Shown here one piece after another: positions 1 through 5,030 of a DNA stretch of 5,030 nt. Under the pieces are notes generated by a model, which was not told the DNA's origin, made no database searches, and worked only from the letters and a program-made list of their open reading frames with translations. How positions within the stretch are numbered: position 1 is the first letter of the stretch; the number at the start of each line of letters is the position of its first letter. The stretch spans positions 1 to 5,030 of the forward strand of contig JBBREK010000272.1 of NCBI GenBank assembly GCA_038203025.1, given 5' to 3'. This DNA comes from UBA11346 sp038203025. Its GTDB lineage: Bacteria > Planctomycetota > UBA11346. Both the position numbers and the translations under genes were made by a program.

Positions 1-1661
1 GTCCAGCCGATCGCCTTGCGCAGGGCGGCGCAGGCCCCGTCAACCCGGATGAGCAGTGGTTCATCGGCCAGGGTCAGCTCTAGTGCCCCAGATCGCGACT
101 TGGCCGGCAGGATCCGACCGTCGCATCCCTGCACCACGACGACCGCGCCGGCATCGATGGGCAGGGTGATGGTCTGCACGCCGACCCCGAATCGGGCCGC
201 GCCCGGTTCGCGCCACGCTACCACCGCTAGGCCGTCAGGGCGCTCGAAGGCGAAGGCGAAGGTGCCACGGGCGGCGGCGCCGAGGTCGACCGTGCCCAGC
301 GGTTTGGCTGGCACCGGCGCGTCGATCAGGTCGGCCAAGGCGCGATAGCCGCCGGTGACCGGACGCGGGCCGTTGGCCACGTGCATGGCGAAGGGCTGCC
401 AGGCCCAGCAGAACCAGAAGGTGCGTTCGACGCCGAGGGACGCGGCGACGGTCATGGCGCGTAGCATTTCGGCGGCCTGCTCACGGTAGTATGGCAGACG
501 CTGGTCAAGCGGGCGGTCCTCGGGCAGCGAGGGTTCCTTGCCGCATTCGGTGTTCCACAGCGGTCTGGGCCAGAGCCCGGCGCGTCGGTAGGCCCGCTTT
601 ACGGCCTGGGTCTTGGCGATCGGGCTGTTGTAGTCATGCATGGCGATGATGTCGTGCGCGGCTCCGGCCCCCGCCTTCAGCATGGCGTCGATGTTGCTGA
701 AGCCGCGGGAGCCCGACCAGCCACCGTTGAGGATGCGTACCTCGGGGTCCGCCGCCTTGGCGGCGCGGAAGGCGGCACCTAGCGTCTCGGCGTAGGCCGT
801 GGGACCGCCCCGATAGAAGCTGTCGAGGTCGGGCTCGTTCCATTGCTCCCAGCAGGCGATGCGGCCGCGGTAGCGCTCGACCGCCGCCGTGACGTAGGCG
901 TAGTAAGGTCCGGTGTCGCTGCGGTCGTCGGGGGCGGTGAACGACTGGCCCCACCAATTCTTGTGGTTCGGATCCTTCGACGAGGCACAGGCGACGGAGA
1001 AGCCGAAGGACCCCATGGTGCTGAGTCCGACGGCTTCACGGCGGACTAGCGCGGCATCGCCCTTGCTCCAGTTGTAGGGCTTGGCGTGCCAGTCCTCGCC
1101 GGGCTTCCATGCCTGGACTTCGTGCCACAGGTGGCTGCCGCGAACCCAGCCGGCACCCTGTCGCACCACCAGCGCCAGCTCCCGAGCATCGTCGTTCGCT
1201 CCGTGCAAATTCATGCCAAAGCGCGAGGCGGCGAGATCCTTGCGCGCCGTCGGGGGCATGACGACGGCATAGCGGGTGGGTTGCAAGGATGGATCCTCGA
1301 CCGTGGCGATGGCCAACCGCCACCAGCCGGGTGGACGTATGCCCGTATCGATGGTCGTCGTTGCCGTGGCCTGTGAGGCCAGGGCCGGCACGGTCAGCGT
1401 CCCGGCCGCGACCTCGCGGTCGGCGAGGTCGCGCAGGCTCCAACGCACGTCGCCGGCGGGCCGTGCCTCAGGACCAGGGTGGCGGAACTCGACCGTCCAG
1501 AGCAGCGGTTCGTCGGGACTGAACACCGCCCGGTAGGCTGCGGGTTCGCAGCGCTGCACGGCAAGCGCACTGCTTGATTCAGCCGCCTGCAGAAGCGGTA
1601 CAATAAAGAGGAAGAAGACGAAGCTGTAGAGTAGGGGCATGACAATGACGAAACGTCTCAT
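1..1661 (-). CDS. Secreted clan GH-A glycoside hydrolase, GH39/PslG-like (3' end beyond window)
   Basis: Probably an exported enzyme that cleaves glycosidic bonds in a polysaccharide by the retaining two-glutamate mechanism; the substrate cannot be read from sequence. The frame is open without a stop for 553 codons from ATG at 1661 to the left edge. Residues 1-26 form a signal peptide: MRRF, a hydrophobic core, then LLQA before AESS. Residues about 27-145 look like a beta-sandwich domain. The barrel starts near FGMNLHG (148-154) and continues with GWVRGSHLW (R174), WEQWNEPDL (271-279, acid/base E276), AMHDY (H342, Y344), WNTECGK (nucleophile E372) and the aromatic strand FWFCWAW (415-421). 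A beta-rich C-terminal domain spans about 455-550. This order and the roughly 96-residue spacing of the two Glu fit GH39-type enzymes; GH5 or another clan GH-A family is possible. Only a few residues are probably missing. No clear Shine-Dalgarno precedes the start; an in-frame stop lies 36 bases upstream, and an alternative ATG lies at 1640. It is divergent from the pseudopilin operon. Confidence 0.88.
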   Translation of the reverse strand, partial: MRRFVIVMPLLYSFVFFLFIVPLLQAAESSSALAVQRCEPAAYRAVFSPDEPLLWTVEFRHPGPEARPAGDVRWSLRDLADREVAAGTLTVPALASQATATTTIDTGIRPPGWWRLAIATVEDPSLQPTRYAVVMPPTARKDLAASRFGMNLHGANDDARELALVVRQGAGWVRGSHLWHEVQAWKPGEDWHAKPYNWSKGDAALVRREAVGLSTMGSFGFSVACASSKDPNHKNWWGQSFTAPDDRSDTGPYYAYVTAAVERYRGRIACWEQWNEPDLDSFYRGGPTAYAETLGAAFRAAKAADPEVRILNGGWSGSRGFSNIDAMLKAGAGAAHDIIAMHDYNSPIAKTQAVKRAYRRAGLWPRPLWNTECGKEPSLPEDRPLDQRLPYYREQAAEMLRAMTVAASLGVERTFWFCWAWQPFAMHVANGPRPVTGGYRALADLIDAPVPAKPLGTVDLGAAARGTFAFAFERPDGLAVVAWREPGAARFGVGVQTITLPIDAGAVVVVQGCDGRILPAKSRSGALELTLADEPLLIRVDGACAALRKAIGW

Positions 1662-1708
1662 CGCTGTTTGCGTGACATATAAGAGACAAAAATCTCAACT
1701 GCGGACAT

Positions 1709-1738
1709 TTCGCTAGAAAATTGGCGGTAATCGATAAT
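1709..1738 (+). promoter_or_regulatory. Possible sigma-70-type promoter for the pseudopilin operon
   Basis: GATAAT at 1733-1738 matches the TATAAT consensus at 5 of 6 positions. A weak -35 candidate, TTCGCT, lies at 1709-1714 with an 18-base spacer. Transcription would start near 1745, giving a leader of about 44 bases that includes the Shine-Dalgarno site. An alternative pair (TTGATT 1743-1748, TATCTT 1765-1770) would start transcription at or next to the Shine-Dalgarno site and is less plausible. The -10 box sits inside the inverted repeat, so a bound regulator would block it. Confidence 0.35.
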
Positions 1739-1742
1739 TACC
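1726..1742. promoter_or_regulatory. Perfect inverted repeat, operator candidate
   Basis: GGTAAT and ATTACC flank the 5-base centre CGATA, a perfect 6-5-6 dyad of 17 bp. The length and position, between divergent genes and over the best -10 candidate, are those of a binding site for a dimeric regulator. A 6-bp stem with four A/T pairs would make only a weak hairpin and has no following T-run, so a terminator is unlikely. No regulator gene is visible in the window, so the binding protein is unknown. Confidence 0.4.
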
Positions 1743-1776
1743 TTGATTTGATGTCTCACGCTTGTATCTTTCATGT

Positions 1777-1781
1777 GGAGG
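1777..1781 (+). promoter_or_regulatory. Shine-Dalgarno site setting the start of the first pseudopilin gene
   Basis: GGAGG lies 7 bases before ATG at 1789. This decides for that start over the in-frame TTG at 1762, which would add nine residues upstream of the prepilin leader and has no ribosome-binding site of its own. Confidence 0.8.
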
Positions 1782-1788
1782 TCGGCCG

Positions 1789-2937
1789 ATGAGACCGAGC
1801 GGCGGTACTGCCTTCACCCTGGTCGAGCTGCTCGTCGTCGTGGCCATCGTGGTGCTGCTTGCGTCAATGGCCATGCCGCTGCTGGCTCTTGCTGAGCGCA
1901 GCGCCAAGCGCAGCAACACTGAGGCCATCCTGCGCAAGGTCGACGCTGCCGCCAGGCAGTTCCAGCGCGATGTCGACGTCCTGCCCTACCAGTCCACGTA
2001 TCCCGATGTGGTAGATGCAGCCAATCCGTTCTCCAACAATCTCGCGCGGCGTCTTGGTTGGACCCTGGGCGACGCCGAGCGCAGCGCCCTCCTGGCCCTG
2101 GCCGCGACGGCGGCGGAGAAATTCCGCTATAGCCAGGACATCAACAGCAACTCCTCGACGGCCGAGACCGGACTGCCCAGCAACCTGACCTTCCGTATGG
2201 CCTATGTGCCGCTTGCCGGCTTGGTCGCGATCACCCAGAGCTATGGGAATCTCAAGACCCCGGATCGTCGCCGGGCTGCGGCGGTGCTCAACCGCATGGC
2301 AGCAGCCCGGGCACGCGATGCCGTCATGGCCGGTGCCACCGATCTCCATGGCGGATTCATTGCGGTGGGCAGCACCCTGGTGACCGACCTCACCGGCGAG
2401 GCGCTGCTAACGCCGGCGGAGGTCGGCAGCGTAGTCGGTTGGTGTGATGACTACCTGAGTGGCGAACTCCCGCCTAGTGCCGTGCGCGGTGATGCCGTGC
2501 TCGACGCCTGGGGCAACCCGCTGGTCATGGTCGGTCAGATGGTGCCCAAGGCTCGACCGCTGTCCCTACGCAGCGATTCGGTCTCCGGCAGTCTGCAGAC
2601 CATCCGCATCGCTTCGATCACCGGTTTCGGACTTGGACCGCAGGGCTTCGCTACCGGCACTGGTCCTTGGAGCAGCCTCGCAGCCGCCAGCAATTACACC
2701 CTGCTCGGTAACGGGCGCCTCCAGCTGGTTGCCGGTGTGCCTGCCGACACCACCTATCTGCCCGACGCCGCGGCCTGGCTGCACAGCGACCGCCGATTTT
2801 ACGCGCCACGGGGTGGGCACCTCGACATCGAACTGTGGTCGGCCGGTTCCGACGGCCGCCTGGCCTGGATGCGTGATGACCCGGCCAACCGCGATAACCC
2901 TTCAGCCTCGGCCTACGACAAGGGGCTCGGCAGGTGA
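1789..2937 (+). CDS. GspG-like major pseudopilin, enlarged
   Basis: A predicted type II secretion pseudopilin (382 aa), probably the shaft subunit, anchored in the inner membrane before assembly. The leader MRPSGGTA is followed by the prepilin site FTLVELL (residues 9-15), with Glu at mature position 5, a hydrophobic segment to about residue 35 and Pro30 at mature position 22. The cleavage site has Ala rather than the usual Gly at -1. Residues 43-66 fit the GspG spine helix (AILRKVDAAARQFQRDVDVLP). Near the C terminus are DAWGNP (239-244) and ELWSAGSDG (348-356), followed by an Asp-rich stretch (D355, D363, D364, D369), resembling the GspG calcium-binding end. In ordinary GspG (about 140 aa) these two motifs lie close together; here about 100 residues separate them, and a second extra region fills roughly 70-235. 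It is first in the operon, and its stop overlaps the next start. The fold class is secure; assignment to GspG rather than another pseudopilin is likely. Confidence 0.85.
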   Translation: MRPSGGTAFTLVELLVVVAIVVLLASMAMPLLALAERSAKRSNTEAILRKVDAAARQFQRDVDVLPYQSTYPDVVDAANPFSNNLARRLGWTLGDAERSALLALAATAAEKFRYSQDINSNSSTAETGLPSNLTFRMAYVPLAGLVAITQSYGNLKTPDRRRAAAVLNRMAAARARDAVMAGATDLHGGFIAVGSTLVTDLTGEALLTPAEVGSVVGWCDDYLSGELPPSAVRGDAVLDAWGNPLVMVGQMVPKARPLSLRSDSVSGSLQTIRIASITGFGLGPQGFATGTGPWSSLAAASNYTLLGNGRLQLVAGVPADTTYLPDAAAWLHSDRRFYAPRGGHLDIELWSAGSDGRLAWMRDDPANRDNPSASAYDKGLGR

Positions 2938-4265
2938 GGGCCTTCACCCTCGTCGAACTGCTGGTGGTCATCGCCATCATGGTGGCGCTGATGGCCATGG
3001 CGCTGAACATCCCCACGGCAGAGCGTAAGCGGATTGCTGTCGAGGCCTCGGCCCGCGAGCTCGCCGGGACCCTGCGGCTGGCCCGCAGCATGGCAATCGA
3101 GCGCCGCAGCACCTACGCCGTGGCTTTCAATATCTCCAACGGATCGGGGACCAGCGGCCTGGTGCTGAACAACTGGGATGGCGGCCACTGGTACCAGATC
3201 CTCGGGCCGGCGCGCTCCGCGGGGCAGGTGTCACGCCTGGGCTATCTCCATCCCGAACCGATCCTGTCGTGGAAGCCGGTGGTCGGCATCAACGGGGTGC
3301 TGGCCGAGATCGACCAGGCGTGGATCGGCGAGCGCACCGTGCTGCCGACGCGCAAGGTGCGTTTCCTCGCCCTGTCCGATGTCGACAACGGCCACCTCCA
3401 CCTCTCCGGCTCGACCTCGGCGTACTACAACGCCTTCCCCGCCACCTTCCCCCGACCGTGGTGCGGCTGGTGGGATGCCACGAGCCAACGGCTGTACGGC
3501 TGGGGCGCCTACCGTCCCGGCGTCGCCAGCTTCGACAGCCGCAACCCGTCCGGATTCTTCTACCAGGGCACCGACGCAACCATCGTCGGCAGTCGCAACG
3601 TGGCCGACCGCATCAGCACGCTGACCGGCTGGAGCGGGGTGTTGCTGGCCCAGGGCGAGGTGCGGCCGGTGGTTAACGCCCGCTGGCTGGACAGCTACAT
3701 CACCTTCCGAGCGGATGGCACTGCCACCATTCAGCCGTTCGGTCAGTTGCGGCTGTACTCCTATGCCTGGCAGGGGAACAACTCGGTCGGCGGCAGCGCC
3801 AAGAGCCCGCGCGGCGATCTCGGCGACCTGGCACCGCGCTTCGACGTGCCGAGCTACCCGTCGTCGGATATCGTCGGTCGCCGCGTCCTCACTCCGGAGT
3901 CGTCCCAGGCCGGACACTACCTCGCGCGCACCGGTTACGCCTGGATCACGCTGGCGCCCGATGCCGAGCGCGACGACGACAGCTTCGCCACCGCGGCCGC
4001 CGCGGCCAAAGCCCTGATGCCGGCGGTACGGGTCGGCATCAGCCTGGCCGGCGACGTGCGCATCGAAACGGTGCGCGCCGGCCTGCCGACGGGATCCAGC
4101 CTCGACACGGGCTGGATCAGCAACTGGGGCAGCGCCGCGGTGACCGACGCCAAGTACCAGGGCAACGTCCCGAGCGAGACCGACGGCACGCCGCGCGGCA
4201 CCATCATCAGCGCTGCGCTGACCCCGGAGATGCTGTCCTCGCGCTGCTGGTGGACGGCGCCATGA
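2934..4265 (+). CDS. GspH/FimT-like minor pseudopilin, greatly enlarged
   Basis: A predicted minor pseudopilin (443 aa) of the pseudopilus tip. It starts at GTG overlapping the previous stop (GTGA). This is the only start codon between the upstream in-frame stop (2895-2897) and the prepilin motif, and AAGGGG at 2920-2925 can serve as Shine-Dalgarno. The leader is only MRA, so Ala is again at -1, followed by FTLVELLVVIAI (4-15) and a hydrophobic segment to about residue 26. The GspH/FimT signature follows: ELAGTLRLARSMAIERR (42-58), then a beta-strand YAVAFNI. The C-terminal family elements are also present: YITFRADGTA (255-264) and VRVGISLAGDVRIETV (365-380). Family members are usually about 150-200 aa; the extra mass lies mainly between residues 70 and 250 (rich in Trp, Tyr and Gly) and between 265 and 360. 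There is no frameshift. The GspH assignment is good; the role of the insertions is unknown. Confidence 0.82.
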   Translation: MRAFTLVELLVVIAIMVALMAMALNIPTAERKRIAVEASARELAGTLRLARSMAIERRSTYAVAFNISNGSGTSGLVLNNWDGGHWYQILGPARSAGQVSRLGYLHPEPILSWKPVVGINGVLAEIDQAWIGERTVLPTRKVRFLALSDVDNGHLHLSGSTSAYYNAFPATFPRPWCGWWDATSQRLYGWGAYRPGVASFDSRNPSGFFYQGTDATIVGSRNVADRISTLTGWSGVLLAQGEVRPVVNARWLDSYITFRADGTATIQPFGQLRLYSYAWQGNNSVGGSAKSPRGDLGDLAPRFDVPSYPSSDIVGRRVLTPESSQAGHYLARTGYAWITLAPDAERDDDSFATAAAAAKALMPAVRVGISLAGDVRIETVRAGLPTGSSLDTGWISNWGSAAVTDAKYQGNVPSETDGTPRGTIISAALTPEMLSSRCWWTAP

Positions 4266-4702
4266 CCCGCGGATTCACCCTGATCGAGACCCTGGCCGTG
4301 CTGCTGGTCGTTTCCATCGGCCTGGCGGCGGCGGTCGGGCTGTTCAGCGCCGCCCTGCGCATCTCCGCCCAGGCCCAGGGTCGCACCACCGCCATGGCCA
4401 CAGCAATGAGCGTCGCCGTCGATCCGACGCCGCTGCTTGATCCCGACCTGGCGGCAGACTGGACGCAGGTCTCGACCTATGCCATGGATGCCAGCAGTGG
4501 GTTGGCCGAGGCGCACGGCTACATCAACGGCTTCTGGGTGGTGCGCCGGGAGAGCTCAGCCAGCGCGGACATCCTCGCCGCCGATGCCGGCGTGGTGCAC
4601 GCCCGGCAGGTAAACGTCGACGTCGACGTCTCCGAGGTCACCGGCGGACGCATCCTCGCCTCTTTCACAACCACCTTCGTGCGCACGCGTAATCAGCCAT
4701 GA
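4262..4702 (+). CDS. GspI/PilV-like minor pseudopilin
   Basis: A short pseudopilin (146 aa) of about the size expected for GspI. The start is ATG at 4262, inside the ATGA overlap with the preceding gene. It gives the leader MTRG, then FTLIETLAVLLVV with Gly at -1 and Glu at mature position 5, and a hydrophobic segment to about residue 28. A GTG at 4250 in the same frame would add four residues (MDGA) and is less likely; GGTGGA at 4249-4254 can serve as a weak Shine-Dalgarno for the ATG. After the helix the protein is not clearly diagnostic. It ends in beta-strand-like sequence with alternating Val-Asp (VNVDVDVSEV) and a terminal strand FTTTFVRT. The GspI/PilV label rests on the N-terminal type, the size and the third place in a G-H-I-J order. 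It would join the H- and J-like proteins in a tip complex. Confidence 0.72.
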   Translation: MTRGFTLIETLAVLLVVSIGLAAAVGLFSAALRISAQAQGRTTAMATAMSVAVDPTPLLDPDLAADWTQVSTYAMDASSGLAEAHGYINGFWVVRRESSASADILAADAGVVHARQVNVDVDVSEVTGGRILASFTTTFVRTRNQP

Positions 4703-5030
4703 CCCGCCGCGGCTTCACCCTGATCGAACTCCTGGTTTCGACCAGTCTCTCGCTGCTGCTGGCTGCGACCGCCGCCGGCTCCTTCGTGCAACTGCGCAGC
4801 ATGCAGCAGCGGCGCGAGCTGGTGCTGACCATGCATCAGCGCTCCGAGACGCTGCATCTGCAACTGGTCGCACGGCTGTCCCAGCTCAGCCACCACGCCG
4901 TCTTCGTCGCCGACGCGCGCAGCGTAGTGCGTGGCGGTGGCACCCGGCCTACGCTGCGGCTGCTATGGCTGCGTGGCAAGGACGACGTCAATGACGGAGA
5001 CAGCGGCGTCATCAACCCGGCCAACGGCTA
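4699..5030 (+). CDS. GspJ/PilW-like minor pseudopilin (3' end beyond window)
   Basis: The first 110 residues of another pseudopilin; the frame is open to the right edge. ATG at 4699 overlaps the previous stop (ATGA). No Shine-Dalgarno is apparent, so translation probably depends on coupling to the upstream gene. The leader MTRRG is followed by FTLIELLVSTSLSLLL (6-21), with Gly at -1 and Glu at mature position 5, and a membrane segment to about residue 27. A long amphipathic helix then runs to about residue 70 (QLRSMQQRRELVLTMHQRSE), followed by LWLRGKDDVNDGD at about 92-104. This N-terminal pattern and the position after the I-like gene fit GspJ or PilW. The C-terminal fold that would distinguish them is missing. 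Confidence 0.75.
   Translation, partial: MTRRGFTLIELLVSTSLSLLLAATAAGSFVQLRSMQQRRELVLTMHQRSETLHLQLVARLSQLSHHAVFVADARSVVRGGGTRPTLRLLWLRGKDDVNDGDSGVINPANG

Larger units (their letters stand above)
1662..1788. promoter_or_regulatory. Divergent intergenic control region
   Basis: This 127-base gap between two divergent genes is strikingly AT-rich compared with the GC-rich coding DNA on both sides, so promoters for both directions are expected here. It contains an inverted repeat at 1726-1742, a possible -10 box at 1733-1738 and a Shine-Dalgarno site at 1777-1781, each listed separately. For the minus-strand gene I see T-rich stretches and a TATAT element near 1676-1682, but no convincing -35/-10 pair with standard spacing. 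No small gene or RNA gene is recognisable here. Confidence 0.7.

Noticed and set aside
247..264. Short GAAGGC tandem repeat
   Set aside because: Three units encode a Phe-Ala-Phe-Ala beta-strand of the hydrolase C-terminal domain; this is a coding effect, not a repeat element.
16..348. Plus-strand 110-codon frame at the left edge
   Set aside because: It is opposite the C-terminal domain of the hydrolase, whose frame is continuous through it; the translation is Ser/Arg/Ala-rich noise.
634..1443. Several short minus-strand frames overlapping the hydrolase
   Set aside because: They are in the wrong frame; the continuous frame with signal peptide, WNEP and NTE motifs explains this DNA.
1762..1788. 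Upstream TTG start for the GspG-like gene
   Set aside because: It would lengthen the leader by nine residues and lacks a ribosome-binding site, whereas GGAGG stands 7 bases before ATG 1789.
1864..2349. 161-codon minus-strand open frame inside the GspG-like gene
   Set aside because: It is antisense to a coding region with prepilin and GspG motifs, and nothing in it is recognisable.
3231..3917. 228-codon open frame on the minus strand inside the GspH-like gene
   Set aside because: It lies wholly antisense to a gene with clear family motifs; its low-complexity Arg/Gly/Ala-rich translation is typical of GC-rich antisense frames.
3935..4516. 193-codon minus-strand open frame across the H/I gene junction
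   Set aside because: It is antisense to two well-supported pseudopilin genes and its translation shows no recognisable domain.
1..5030. Search for CRISPR arrays, tRNA or rRNA genes, insertion sequences and terminators
   Set aside because: I saw no regularly spaced repeats, tRNA-like cloverleaf, transposase motifs, or GC-rich hairpin followed by a T-run; nearly all the DNA is covered by the five genes.

Overview
The window is GC-rich bacterial DNA carrying two divergently oriented transcription units around a short AT-rich control region (about 1662-1788). Several large pseudopilins in one operon, each with an FTL(V/I)E prepilin motif, plus a secreted clan GH-A hydrolase next door, would fit a Planctomycetota/Verrucomicrobiota/Lentisphaerota-type genome. 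That placement is an inference from gene style only; no taxonomic marker is present.

Left part (1-1661, minus strand): one uninterrupted reading frame that runs off the left edge. Its 553 visible residues read as a signal peptide, a beta-rich N-terminal domain, a TIM-barrel glycoside hydrolase resembling GH39/PslG-type enzymes (acid/base E276 in WNEP, nucleophile E372 in NTE), and a C-terminal beta-rich domain.

Centre (1662-1788): a divergent intergenic region with a perfect 6-5-6 inverted repeat (GGTAAT-CGATA-ATTACC, 1726-1742). The repeat overlaps a possible -10 box, and a strong Shine-Dalgarno GGAGG lies 7 bases before the first pseudopilin gene.

Right part (1789-5030, plus strand): four consecutive genes, each overlapping the next by exactly 4 bases (GTGA, ATGA, ATGA). 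All encode proteins with a class III (prepilin) signal and Glu at mature position 5. Their order and residual family motifs match the gspG-gspH-gspI-gspJ order of type II secretion operons: a GspG-like major pseudopilin with a long insertion (382 aa), a greatly enlarged GspH/FimT-like protein (443 aa), a short GspI/PilV-like protein (146 aa), and a GspJ/PilW-like protein cut by the right edge.

Together the four would build a pseudopilus: the G-like protein as shaft, and H, I and J as minor or tip subunits. They would be processed by a prepilin peptidase and assembled by an inner-membrane ATPase platform encoded elsewhere. The hydrolase has its own Sec-type signal and could be a secreted substrate of such a system, but only its position supports that link. 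The main points of interest are the oversized G- and H-like pseudopilins, the Ala instead of Gly at their cleavage sites, and the operator-like palindrome.
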